Origin: CAYNKA01 sp964397655
GTDB lineage: Bacteria > Spirochaetota > Spirochaetia > DTKZ01
Direction of reading: 5' to 3'
Assembly: GCA_964397655.1 (NCBI GenBank)
Contig: CAYNKA010000007.1
Location: 124,001-188,000, forward strand
Length of the DNA: 64,000 nucleotides
In this document: positions 50,078 through 59,037 of the stretch, in pieces
Position numbering within the stretch: position 1 is the stretch's first letter
Layout of the letters: each line of letters starts with the position of its first letter
Notes under the pieces: generated by a model
What the model was told of the DNA's origin: nothing
Database searches by the model: none
The model's input: only the letters and a program-made list of their open reading frames with translations
Translations under genes and position numbers: made by a program

Positions 50078-51091
50078 ATGGCGAATCTGAACTCAAGGTA
50101 TCTGGGGGTTGAATTGTCCAATCCTCTAGTCGTAGGAGCGTGCAGCCTGACCAGCCAATTGGACACCCTGAAACGCATCGAGGATTCCGGTGCCGGCGCC
50201 GTCGTCATCAAGAGCCTCTTCGAGGAGCAGATTCAGCTCAAACGCTTCCTGCTGGACGAGGCCCTGCACAGGCACGACGATTGGCACGCGGAAATGACGT
50301 CGATTTTCCCCGATCTCGAGGACGCGGGCCCGGAGGAGCATCTCCTCTGGGTGCGGAAGGCGAAGGAGGCCCTCGAGATTCCCGTGTTCGCGAGCCTCAA
50401 CGCGGTCAATCCCGAGACATGGCTCGAATTCGCCGTGCTTCTCGAGGGAACCGGCGTCGACGGGATCGAGCTCAACTTCTTCGCGACCCCCTCCGACGCC
50501 GGCAAATCCGGAACGGACATCGAGAACGAGCAGATCGAAATAGCGACGGAACTTAAGAAGAGGCTGAAGATACCGATCGCGGCGAAGCTCAGCCCCTTCT
50601 ACACGAATCCCCTGAATTTCGTCAGAAGGCTCGACGCCGTGGGCACGGACGGATTCGTCCTCTTCAATCGACTTTTCGATCCGAGCCTCGATCCGGAACT
50701 GGAAAAGAGCGATTTCCCCTTCAACCTCTCGAATCCCAACGACCACCGGCAGTCGCTCAGGTACGTCGGGCTTCTCTCGGGCAAGGTGAGGGGAACGCTC
50801 TGCGCATCTCACGGAATCCATTCCCCGGCGAACGCCGTCGAAGTCCTTCTCGCCGGAGCCGACGCCTTCCAGACGGTGAGCTATCTCTATCGCAACTCGG
50901 TCGGATCCATAAAACATTTCCTGAACGACATCGCGTCATGGATGGACAGGAAAGGCTATGCGTCGATCGCCGATTTCAAGGGAAAGCTCGACGCGGAGAG
51001 GAATCCGGACAAATTCACTTACCGACGGGCGCAGTACGTGAGGATTCTCATGCGGCCCCAGAGCTTCCTGGCCAAACCTTCGAGCGTTTGA
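50078..51091 (+). CDS. Dihydroorotate dehydrogenase-like FMN protein
   Basis: 337 aa. NPLVVGACSLTS, IELNFFATPSDAG, IAAKLSPFYTN and HGIHSPANAVEVLLAGADAFQ match the class 1 dihydroorotate dehydrogenase barrel family that binds FMN. The family is wider than PyrD, and no pyr genes are adjacent, so the real substrate is uncertain. GAGGAG is 8 bases before ATG 50078; the longer open frame from 49976 is not needed. Confidence 0.8.
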   Translation: MANLNSRYLGVELSNPLVVGACSLTSQLDTLKRIEDSGAGAVVIKSLFEEQIQLKRFLLDEALHRHDDWHAEMTSIFPDLEDAGPEEHLLWVRKAKEALEIPVFASLNAVNPETWLEFAVLLEGTGVDGIELNFFATPSDAGKSGTDIENEQIEIATELKKRLKIPIAAKLSPFYTNPLNFVRRLDAVGTDGFVLFNRLFDPSLDPELEKSDFPFNLSNPNDHRQSLRYVGLLSGKVRGTLCASHGIHSPANAVEVLLAGADAFQTVSYLYRNSVGSIKHFLNDIASWMDRKGYASIADFKGKLDAERNPDKFTYRRAQYVRILMRPQSFLAKPSSV

Positions 51092-51175
51092 TACAATCCG
51101 GGACGGGCGGGACCGATTCTCCTCGGCGAGAAGCCGGCCCGTCGTCCCCATTCCACCTGATTCGGAGGCTTCTCG

Positions 51176-52426
51176 GTGATACACGTCCCTGTCACGAACC
51201 TTTCCAGATCGAACCTCGAGGCCAGATATTCCGATACCATATCGATCTACGAAGGATATCTCGCCGACGTATACGCGAAGCTGATGTCGATTCTCCGAAA
51301 TTCCGAGATCCAGGCCACGGTGAAGCAGCGGGTGAAGTCCTTCGACAGTTTCTTCGCGAAGATCCTCAGGAAGGCCAAGGAGCTGAACGGCAAGGCGGAG
51401 GACGAATCCGCGACGGTCGTGATCACCGACCTCCTCGGCATCCGGGTCATCTGCCCTTTTCTCGAGGATACCCTGCAGGTCGAGGACCTCGTCCGCCGCC
51501 ACTTCGAAGTGTTCGAGCGTGAACGAAAGGGCGAGGATTATTCGCCGCGGGAATTCGGCTACGAATCAACCCACGTCATCGTCAAGGTTCCCGGACCGAA
51601 AAGGATCGAGGGGCTCCTGAAGGAGGAGGTCCTCTGCGAAATTCAGATCCGCACGATCCTCCAAGACGCCTGGGCGGAGGTAGAGCACGAACTCATGTAC
51701 AAGGCCGAATTCACGCCTTTCGACGAACCTCTTCGAAGGAAACTCGCCGCGGTGAACGCCAATCTCAGCCTTTCGGACATCATCTTCCAGGAAATCCGCG
51801 ACTATCAGAGACGGCTGCAGGAAGAACTCAAGAAGCGGCGTAAGAGTTTCCTGCAGAAGCTCCAAGAGGAGACCGAGGAACTCAAGCTCACGGAGAAGGA
51901 GGGTGCGGCCGCGCCCGCGTCACCGGCGGAATCCTTCCGCTCGCCGACGGTGGAAACCGTCGACAACCTCCTCCTCGAGGCCCTCACCGCGCACAACCAG
52001 CGCCGGTATCCCGAGGCCATCGCCATCTACACGCGCATCCTGTCGCGCCATCCCAAGAAGAGCCTGAGAAGCATAATCTACATACATCGCGGAATGGCCT
52101 ATTTCGGCGATTCCCGGTACCGCGAGGCCCTGGAGGATTTCAGCAAGGCCATCGGCTTGGACGAATCGAACGCCAGGGCCTATTACTACAGGGGAGTCGT
52201 GCACCGCTTCCAGAACAACCAGCAGCTCGCCCTCTCGGACTTCGATCGCTGCCTGGAGATAGATCCGTATCAGTTCGATCCGCTTTTCGGGCGGGCTCAG
52301 GTCTATTTCTCGCTCGGAGACTACGTAAAGGCGCACGACGACTGCACGAAGGCCCTCGCCATCCGACCGTCCGTGCAGGAAGCGAAGCGCTTCTTCGAGG
52401 TCGTGATGCGGCGGATGCAGTTTTAG
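51176..52426 (+). CDS. RelA/SpoT-type (p)ppGpp synthetase with TPR domain
   Basis: 416 aa. Residues 20-200 are a RelA_SpoT synthetase domain: ITDLLGIRVIC, REFGYESTHVIV (Y-x-S-x-H), EIQIRTILQDAWAEVEHELMY. No HD hydrolase, no TGS. Then a charged coiled coil (210-245) and TPRs from about 265 (YPEAIAIYTRIL, YREALEDFSKAIGL). It makes the alarmone from ATP and GDP/GTP; the TPRs may control it by protein contact. Start is GTG 51176 with GGAGG 7 bases upstream. Confidence 0.9.
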   Translation: MIHVPVTNLSRSNLEARYSDTISIYEGYLADVYAKLMSILRNSEIQATVKQRVKSFDSFFAKILRKAKELNGKAEDESATVVITDLLGIRVICPFLEDTLQVEDLVRRHFEVFERERKGEDYSPREFGYESTHVIVKVPGPKRIEGLLKEEVLCEIQIRTILQDAWAEVEHELMYKAEFTPFDEPLRRKLAAVNANLSLSDIIFQEIRDYQRRLQEELKKRRKSFLQKLQEETEELKLTEKEGAAAPASPAESFRSPTVETVDNLLLEALTAHNQRRYPEAIAIYTRILSRHPKKSLRSIIYIHRGMAYFGDSRYREALEDFSKAIGLDESNARAYYYRGVVHRFQNNQQLALSDFDRCLEIDPYQFDPLFGRAQVYFSLGDYVKAHDDCTKALAIRPSVQEAKRFFEVVMRRMQF

Positions 52427-52454
52427 CCTTCCGACAGACCGCTAACCGCGTCGC

Positions 52455-52483
52455 TTGACACCCGTCGGCTCAAAACTTAGTAT
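52455..52483 (+). promoter_or_regulatory. Promoter of the HTH-EIIA gene
   Basis: TTGACA (52455-52460), 17 bases, TAGTAT (52478-52483). The start codon at 52560 is 76 bases downstream. Confidence 0.6.
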
Positions 52484-52559
52484 AAAAGCGGAAAACAATC
52501 GAACCGATGTCGATTGAGACGGCGTCGAGCCACCTGCACCGGCGAACGGGGGAATCGGG

Positions 52560-53243
52560 ATGGATCTTACGATTAGGGATGTGGCCGCGAAGTTCTTAGT
52601 CTCTGAAAAGACCGTCTACCGCTGGGTCAAGGAATCGAAGATTCCGGTCTACCGCATCAACGGACAGTACAGGTTCCGTTCGGCCGAGATCGAATCTTGG
52701 GTTCTCAGGAACAAGAAACAGCCCGATGCCGACGTGAAGAAGACGGTCTCGGAATCCGGACATCCCATAAACCTTCGGGAGCTTCTGGACCGCGGGGGGA
52801 TTTTCTACCGGACCGAGGGAGAAACTCCGGACGAAATATTCATGAACGCGGTCGGACTCCTGAAACCGGGAAAAGAGTTCCCCAAGGAAGCCTTCCTGAA
52901 CGGGCTTCTCGACAGGGAAAAGCTCATTCCTACTTCCATCGGCCGAGGCATAGCCCTTCCGCACACGCGGGATATCCAGGCCGGATCGCAGGACGACGAA
53001 TTCGTCGCGCTCTTCTTCCTCGAACAACCCATCGATTTCGGAGCCCTGGACGGAGAGCCGGTCTTCTGTCTGTTCCTCTTCTTCGCCTCGGATCTTAAAC
53101 GCCACCACGACATGATGATGAGGATCGTTTTTTTCTGTCAACGGCCGGGCTTCAAGGCCCTGCTCAGGCGTCAGGCCGCCCGCCGGGAAATCCTGGCGTA
53201 CGTGGAAGGAAAAGAGGCCGTAATCGAAGGCCGGCGGAGCTGA
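52560..53243 (+). CDS. Excisionase-type HTH fused to a PTS EIIA (fructose/mannitol-type) domain
   Basis: 227 aa. Residues 3-50 form a MerR/excisionase-type helix-turn-helix (IRDVAAKFLVSEKTVYRWVKES). Residues 75-225 are an EIIA_2 domain with the phosphorylatable His in GIALPHTR. No EIIB or EIIC gene is near. This suggests a regulator whose DNA binding responds to PTS phosphorylation, as in the PtsN-like proteins of spirochaetes. Start ATG 52560 has GGGGGAATCGGG upstream. Confidence 0.88.
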   Translation: MDLTIRDVAAKFLVSEKTVYRWVKESKIPVYRINGQYRFRSAEIESWVLRNKKQPDADVKKTVSESGHPINLRELLDRGGIFYRTEGETPDEIFMNAVGLLKPGKEFPKEAFLNGLLDREKLIPTSIGRGIALPHTRDIQAGSQDDEFVALFFLEQPIDFGALDGEPVFCLFLFFASDLKRHHDMMMRIVFFCQRPGFKALLRRQAARREILAYVEGKEAVIEGRRS

Positions 53244-53279
53244 AGCCGCCGGTCTTCGCACGCCGCACCGGATCCTGCC

Positions 53280-54887
53280 TCAGGCCACCTCCCGTTTCGC
53301 AGAGAGCGCCGGAAGATTTTCGTTCAACTTGAAGAATTCCATGGCGTTTTTCAGGTCGTCCGCCTGGGCGTTCAGTTCCTGGGCCGTGGATGCGAGTTCC
53401 TCCGACGAAGCCGCGTTTCTCTGAATGACCTGGTCCAATTGGCTGAGGGCCTTGGTGATCTGGTTCGCCCCGCTGTTCATCTCGCTCGAAGACGCCGAGA
53501 TCTCCTGCACGAGTTCCGCGGTTTTCTGGATGTCCGGCACCATGCGGACCAGGATCTCGCCAGTTTTCTCGGCCACGGAGACGCTCGTCGCCGAGAGCGT
53601 TCCGATCTCGACCGCCGCCGCCTGGCTGCGCTCGGCGAGCTTTCGGACCTCCGATGCGACGACCGCGAATCCCTTGCCCTGCTCGCCGGCCCGCGCCGCC
53701 TCTATAGCCGCGTTCAGGGCGAGGAGGTTCGTCTGCCGGGCGATCTCCTCGATGATGGTTATCTTCTCGGCGATCTGCTTCATGGCGGTCACGGTCTCGG
53801 AGACCGCCTTCCCGCCCTCGGTGGCGTCCGACGCGGCCTTGGCCGCGATCTTGCCGGTCTGGAAGGCGTTGTCGGTGTTCTGGACGATGCTGCTCCCCAT
53901 CTGCTCCATCGACGACGAAACCTCCTCTCCCGCCGAAGCCTGCTCCGAGGCGCCTTCGGCGAGGCTCTGGGCTCCGGTGGAAAGCTGTTCCGCCCCGCTC
54001 GCGAGATTCATCGAGGACGTCTTCACCATGGTGACGACCTCGGCTATCTTGTCGATCGTACGGCCCATCGAGTCGAGCAATCTTCCGAGTTCGTCTTTCC
54101 TCGCGATGCGGGAGAGCGTCTCGTCCTTCGACAAATCTCCCTCCGCGAGCTTCTCCATACGCTGCACGGCGGTGATGATGGGTTTGGAAAAGCGGTTCGA
54201 GAAGACGATCGCGAGGCCGAGAGCGAGCGCGGTCGCGACCACGAGCGTGCCGAGGATGAAGATATGCCCGTGAACGGCGATCTTCTCGATGGTGCGCGGG
54301 GCAGCCATGAACTCATCCTCGTACGAGCCCGCGCCGATTATCCAATCCCTCGGTGCGAAGTAGCTGAAACGGACGATCTTCATCCTCGGGGCCGGGTCTC
54401 CGGGATTCTGCCAGGGGTAATGGTCCTCGCCGATCTCGCCCGGTTTAAGGGAGAGGGCCTTCTTGACGATGGCCTGGATGAACGCACGGCCGTTCACGTC
54501 CTTCGTGTCCCAGATGACTTCGCCGTCGCGCTTTCCGTTCTGGGAGACGACATAGCGCCCCTTGGAGTCGAGGATGTACACGTATCCCGTTTCGCCGACC
54601 TTCATGTCGATCACCTGTTTTCGCAGTTCTGCGGTTCCGATCCCGACCAGGTTCTCCTTGGCGGCTCCGGCATCTTCGACGATGCGCTGCTGCACCATGG
54701 ACATCCCCACGACGCCGAGCAGCATGTGGTCGAGGTCTGAATAGGCGAGCTTCAGACTCTCCCGCGTCGCCGATTCCTGCATCGTCCGGACCTGGGAGAA
54801 CACGACTCCCCAGAGTACGAGAAGCGGCAGGATCGTCAGGCAGCCGAACATCAGAAGCAGCGGAGTTCTCAACGTTTTGAATTTCAT
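53280..54887 (-). CDS. Methyl-accepting chemotaxis protein with Cache sensor
   Basis: 535 aa. Two membrane helices: residues about 8-35 and about 215-240. Between them is a periplasmic Cache-type sensor (GYVYILDSKGRYVVS, WIIGAGSYEDEF). Then HAMP and a signalling domain with the hairpin tip EEIARQTNLLALNAAIEAARAGEQ. It senses a small ligand and controls CheA. ATG 54887 follows GGGGAGAG; the ORF start at 54914 is not needed. Confidence 0.95.
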   Translation of the reverse strand: MKFKTLRTPLLLMFGCLTILPLLVLWGVVFSQVRTMQESATRESLKLAYSDLDHMLLGVVGMSMVQQRIVEDAGAAKENLVGIGTAELRKQVIDMKVGETGYVYILDSKGRYVVSQNGKRDGEVIWDTKDVNGRAFIQAIVKKALSLKPGEIGEDHYPWQNPGDPAPRMKIVRFSYFAPRDWIIGAGSYEDEFMAAPRTIEKIAVHGHIFILGTLVVATALALGLAIVFSNRFSKPIITAVQRMEKLAEGDLSKDETLSRIARKDELGRLLDSMGRTIDKIAEVVTMVKTSSMNLASGAEQLSTGAQSLAEGASEQASAGEEVSSSMEQMGSSIVQNTDNAFQTGKIAAKAASDATEGGKAVSETVTAMKQIAEKITIIEEIARQTNLLALNAAIEAARAGEQGKGFAVVASEVRKLAERSQAAAVEIGTLSATSVSVAEKTGEILVRMVPDIQKTAELVQEISASSSEMNSGANQITKALSQLDQVIQRNAASSEELASTAQELNAQADDLKNAMEFFKLNENLPALSAKREVA

Positions 54888-55289
54888 GGCGTCTCTCCCC
54901 GCCTGCGCTTTCATCAGGAAACTTCGTATCGTTCGAGCGATGTTGTCCGGAAAGACGCGTTGAAAACGGTTTTAACCTCGCTTCTCATGAAACGCAGGCT
55001 CATTTTTTACATTCCGAGGAATTCACCTCATTACGGTCCGCCTCGGATAGTTAAAAGGTATACCGGATATACTGCGAAGTCAATTTAATAGAGGAAATAG
55101 AGAGAATGTCAGTTGTTCCGTGACGAGAAGGTTCCCTCTCGGCTCGTCGCCCGTCCCATGTGCCCGTTCGACCGCAGAATCGGGCGTCCGGAACCGAAAG
55201 GATTTGCATCTCTTTATCCTATCGTGTATTGACAACCCATCGTTTTTCCTCAAGAATGAAGTGGGAACCTTAGGATTACGGAGATCTTC
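54888..55289. other. 402-bp intergenic region with glyA promoter candidate
   Basis: TTGACA at 55229-55234, 17 bases, AAGAAT at 55252-55257 gives a plausible glyA promoter 33 bases before its ATG. A TATACT at 55068 lacks a -35. An inverted pair GGTTCC/GGAACC lies farther upstream. I see no gene and no glycine-riboswitch motif. Confidence 0.45.
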
Positions 55290-56582
55290 ATGATGAAGGA
55301 ACTTGAACGGACCGATCCCGAGATCTTCGATGTGCTCGGCAAGGAAGAGGGCAGGCAGCTCCGCAAGCTCGAAATGATCGCTTCGGAGAACTTCACGTCC
55401 AAGGCCGTCATGGAGGCCGTCGGTTCCGTGCTCACCAACAAGTACGCCGAGGGGTATCCCGGAAAGCGCTATTACGGCGGATGCGAATTCGTGGACGTCG
55501 CCGAAAATCTCGCCCGCGAACGGGCGTGCAGGCTGTTCTCCTGCGATCACGCGAACGTCCAACCCCACGCGGGCGCGCAAGCCAACATGGCCGTGTATTT
55601 CACCCTCCTCAATCCCGGCGACACGGTCATGGGAATGAACCTCGCCCACGGAGGGCATCTGACGCACGGCTCGCCGGTCAATTTTTCGGGCCGCTTCTAT
55701 ACGATCGTCAGCTACGGCGTCCGGCGGGACGACGAAACCATCGACTACGACGAGATGGCTAAGGTCGCCCGGGAAAGGAGGCCCAAGCTCATCATCGCCG
55801 GGGCTTCCGCCTATCCGCGGATCATCGACTTCGCGCGATTCCGCGAAGTCGCGGACGAGGTCGGCGCGTTCTTCATGACGGACATGGCCCACATCGCCGG
55901 GCTCGTGGCGGCCGGGCTCCATCCTTCGCCGTTGCCGTTCGCGGATTTCACGACCTCCACGACGCACAAGACCCTTCGGGGACCCCGCGGCGGACTCATC
56001 CTCATAGGCAAGGACAAGGAAAACACGCTCGGGCTCACCGCACCGAAGAGCGGAAGGCTCAAACTCTGGTCCGAGGTCCTGGACGGGACCGTGATGCCGG
56101 GCGTCCAGGGAGGTCCGCTCATGCACGTGATCGCGGGAAAGGCCGTGGCGTTCAAGGAAGCCCTCGAACCGAAATTCAAGACGTACCAGGAAAGAATCCT
56201 GAAGAACGCGCAGGCGCTCTGCCGTACGCTCAAGGACGGCGGAGCGAGGATCGTGTCTGGGGGCACGGACAACCATCTCATCCTCATGGACGTTACGCCC
56301 TTCGGCCTTTCGGGCAAGGAGGCCGAGACGCTTCTCGACGGAGCGAACATCACCGTCAACAAGAACGGCATCCCCTTCGATACGAAGGGTCCTCTCGTCA
56401 CCTCGGGGATCCGGCTGGGTACGCCGGCCCTCACGACCAGGGGCATGGGGGAACGAGAGATGGAAACGATCGGCGGCTACATTCTCGACGTCCTTCGCAA
56501 TCACGAAAGGGATTCGGTCGTCTCGGAAATCGCCGAAAAAGCAGCGACTTTGTCTTCCCGGTTTCCTTTGGTAGCGGATTGA
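55290..56582 (+). CDS. glyA: Serine hydroxymethyltransferase
   Basis: 430 aa. EMIASENFTS, NKYAEGYPGKRYYGGCEFVD, and the PLP site TSTTHKTLRGPRGG with the catalytic Lys. It converts serine and tetrahydrofolate to glycine and methylene-tetrahydrofolate. GGAGAT lies before ATG 55290. It follows its own promoter and is monocistronic by layout. Confidence 0.97.
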   Translation: MMKELERTDPEIFDVLGKEEGRQLRKLEMIASENFTSKAVMEAVGSVLTNKYAEGYPGKRYYGGCEFVDVAENLARERACRLFSCDHANVQPHAGAQANMAVYFTLLNPGDTVMGMNLAHGGHLTHGSPVNFSGRFYTIVSYGVRRDDETIDYDEMAKVARERRPKLIIAGASAYPRIIDFARFREVADEVGAFFMTDMAHIAGLVAAGLHPSPLPFADFTTSTTHKTLRGPRGGLILIGKDKENTLGLTAPKSGRLKLWSEVLDGTVMPGVQGGPLMHVIAGKAVAFKEALEPKFKTYQERILKNAQALCRTLKDGGARIVSGGTDNHLILMDVTPFGLSGKEAETLLDGANITVNKNGIPFDTKGPLVTSGIRLGTPALTTRGMGEREMETIGGYILDVLRNHERDSVVSEIAEKAATLSSRFPLVAD

Positions 56583-56686
56583 TCCGCGGCTATACGTCGG
56601 AATTCGCATTTCTCCGCGGGGAAATGCATTGTCGTGGGAGGGGTATGAAAAACCGCCCTGTTGACCGTCTGAGAATTTCGTTTGCA

Positions 56687-56716
56687 TTGACAAAGGCTTG
56701 CACCGGCACCTATACT
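56687..56716 (+). promoter_or_regulatory. Promoter of the cNMP-binding protein gene
   Basis: Perfect TTGACA (56687-56692), 18 bases, TATACT (56711-56716). The start codon is 22 bases downstream of the -10, with AGGATG in the leader. Confidence 0.75.
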
Positions 56717-56738
56717 TATCACGTAATTAGGATGCGGT

Positions 56739-57968
56739 ATGAGTAATCCTTTACAGCTGTCCATCGTCAATTTCAACAAGGATGCGTACATCATTGTTGA
56801 GGGAAAACAGAAAGCCGACTACTTCTTCATCATCCGCTCCGGAAAGGTTCGGATCAGCAAGGAAGTAGAGGTCGTCGAGGAGGAGGGCGGCAACATCCTC
56901 GGTCCGGGCGACTTTTTCGGTGTAGTCTCCACGATGTCCTCGCACAGCCACATCGAAACGGCTCAGGCGGTGACGGACGTGTCCCTCATATCGGTCCACC
57001 GGGAACAATACGGTCTGCTCATCGAAAAGAACGCGCCCGTCGCCATGAAGATCATCGAGCAGTTCAGCCGCAGGATGCGCTATCTCGACGAGGCGCTCGC
57101 GACGCTCACCAACAAAGCGACGAAGGAAGGAGATCCGAACGTCCTTTTCGAGATCGCCGAGTATTACGTGAAGCAGAATCAGTACAACCTCGCGTACTAT
57201 ACGTACTATCATTACGCCAAGCTCTTCCCCAAGGGCGAGAACATGCAGAAGGCCATGGAACGGATGGCGAAGATCCAGCCCTACGCCAAGCCGGTTTTCC
57301 TGGACGGAAGCGATACGACCTTCAACCGGACGTACCCCAAGAACACCATGATTTTCGCGGAGAGTATGCCGGGGAAGGAGCTGTACATCATCCAGAAGGG
57401 CAGCGTGAAGATATCCAAATTCGTGGGCGGTACGGAGGTGCTCCTGGCGGTCCTCAAGACCGGCGACATTTTCGGCGAAATGTCCCTCATCGAAAACAAG
57501 CCACGATCCGCTTCCGCGATAGCCTACGAAGACGCGGTCCTTCTGGCCGTGAACAAGGAAAACTTCGGCCGAATGGTATCCACTCAGCCGCAGATCATTT
57601 CGCGGCTCACCCAGCTCCTCGCGGAACGCATCTGGTTCATCTACAAACAGCTCGCGAACACCCTTCTTTCGGATCCGGTCGGCAAGATGTTCGACGCCCT
57701 CCTCATACAGCTCGAGAAGGCCCGCGTCACCATCAAGTCCGGGGAGGCCTATACCTTCGACATCGGCCCGAAGGAGCTCATCAACATGGTCGGACTTCCG
57801 ATGGCAGACGGGAACAACGCACTGCGCATGTTGCTGCAGAACAACCGGATCAAGGCCATGGACAACAGGATCTACACCTCCGACACCGAGGAGATCCTGA
57901 AACAGGCCTCTTATTACCGGAAGATGCAGCGCATCGAAAAGGCCCGGAAAGAGCAGCGCAGGTTCTAG
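56739..57968 (+). CDS. Regulator with two cyclic-nucleotide-binding domains (Crp-like)
   Basis: 409 aa. First cNMP barrel at residues 10-110 (ADYFFIIRSGKVRIS, LGPGDFFG), a helical linker with a TPR-like pair (130-180), a second barrel at 190-295 (LYIIQKGSVKIS, KTGDIFGEMSLIENKPRSASAIA, a good phosphate-binding cassette), and a C-terminal winged-helix-like region (GPKELINMVGLP). The second barrel looks more complete than the first. Such two-barrel proteins are found in treponemes. Ligand (cAMP or c-di-nucleotide) unknown. Confidence 0.82.
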   Translation: MSNPLQLSIVNFNKDAYIIVEGKQKADYFFIIRSGKVRISKEVEVVEEEGGNILGPGDFFGVVSTMSSHSHIETAQAVTDVSLISVHREQYGLLIEKNAPVAMKIIEQFSRRMRYLDEALATLTNKATKEGDPNVLFEIAEYYVKQNQYNLAYYTYYHYAKLFPKGENMQKAMERMAKIQPYAKPVFLDGSDTTFNRTYPKNTMIFAESMPGKELYIIQKGSVKISKFVGGTEVLLAVLKTGDIFGEMSLIENKPRSASAIAYEDAVLLAVNKENFGRMVSTQPQIISRLTQLLAERIWFIYKQLANTLLSDPVGKMFDALLIQLEKARVTIKSGEAYTFDIGPKELINMVGLPMADGNNALRMLLQNNRIKAMDNRIYTSDTEEILKQASYYRKMQRIEKARKEQRRF

Positions 57969-58062
57969 ACTTCAGTACTCCATAAGGCATCTCCTCTTCC
58001 CGTGGACCGGACGCGCTTCGCATGCCCGCGCGGCTCGGCTCGACTCGTCTCGCCTCGTTCCC

Positions 58063-58093
58063 AAACGAAAGGTTCGATGGAGCTTCGTTTTAT
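58063..58093 (+). terminator. Possible weak terminator
   Basis: AAACGAA (58063-58069) pairs with TTCGTTT (58084-58090), 14-base loop, then TATTG. It lies 95 bases after the cNMP gene in an otherwise featureless, partly AT-rich gap. Confidence 0.35.
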
Positions 58094-58228
58094 TGAATTT
58101 ATTGGATTATTCATCTATAAATAAGATAATTTCGATAATGGAGGCGGCATGAAAATCTTTACGGAAGCGCGGGGACGGCAAATCAGGCCTCTCGGACGTC
58201 GAAATGAAACGAAGCCGAGCAAGAGGCT

Positions 58229-58918
58229 ATGAGCGATATCGCGACGGGTGAAAGATCGGTCCTCATCATCGAGGACCACTCCATGACCAGGGAAGGCATC
58301 AAGGTCGTTTTGAGTTGGGGAACGGGTTTCGCCCCGATCTTCGAGGCGGCCACTGCGAAACACGGCCTCGAAGTCATACGGACGGAGCGTCCCGCCCTCG
58401 TGATATTGGATTTGTCGTTGCCGGACAGAAACGGTCTGGAAATCATCGGTACGATCAGAAACCTGTCTCCGGAATCCCGTATTCTCGTCCTGAGCATGTA
58501 CACCGAGGGGGACTACATCCGTAAAGCCCTCTCCGAAGGCGTCCACGGCTATATCGCGAAGGCCTCGCCCCCGGAGAACCTGCTGCGCGCGGTGCGGCAG
58601 GTCATGGACGGAGGCTATTATTTCGATCAGTCGAGCGTAGACGAGATCGTGCAGTTTCTTTCCAACGAACGCACGGGAAAGTCGGCCGATGAGGAAAGCG
58701 CCGCCGCCGAGCTGTCCAAGCGCGAAATGGAGATCCTCCGCCTCGTCGTGGAAGGGTATTCCGTGAAGGAGATCGCCTTCATGCTCTCCATAAGCGCGAA
58801 GACCGTGGAAAATCATCGATACCGGCTCATGAGAAAGCTCAACGTCACCGACTCCTTCGGCCTGCTGCGGTTCGCCCTGAAGCGAGGGCTCGTCTCCATG
58901 GATGAATGGCTGAAATGA
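58229..58918 (+). CDS. NarL/LuxR-family response regulator
   Basis: 229 aa. Receiver domain with acidic pair in VLIIEDH, phosphoacceptor Asp61 in VILDLSLPDRNG, Lys in IAKAS. C-terminal LuxR helix-turn-helix LSKREMEILRLVVEGYSVKEIA and SAKTVENHRYRLM. A DNA-binding output regulator. AAGAGG precedes ATG 58229. It lies just before a soluble hybrid kinase, which is the likely partner. Confidence 0.93.
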   Translation: MSDIATGERSVLIIEDHSMTREGIKVVLSWGTGFAPIFEAATAKHGLEVIRTERPALVILDLSLPDRNGLEIIGTIRNLSPESRILVLSMYTEGDYIRKALSEGVHGYIAKASPPENLLRAVRQVMDGGYYFDQSSVDEIVQFLSNERTGKSADEESAAAELSKREMEILRLVVEGYSVKEIAFMLSISAKTVENHRYRLMRKLNVTDSFGLLRFALKRGLVSMDEWLK

Positions 58919-59037
58919 GGACTGCGGACCCGGTCCTCGTTCGTTGGGAATTTCTCCCAACGGATTCGTAGAGAATTTCCTCAACTTTTTTCTTTCGAGT
59001 TTGTTTCCGAGAAGTGGTATCATGTTTTGCGAATTCG

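Noticed and set aside
54888..55289. Glycine riboswitch before glyA
   Set aside because: I found no glycine-aptamer core; only a plain promoter and a distant inverted pair are visible.
55080..56693. 537-codon minus-strand frame over glyA
   Set aside because: Shadow of the glyA coding strand; glyA has all catalytic motifs and a start signal.
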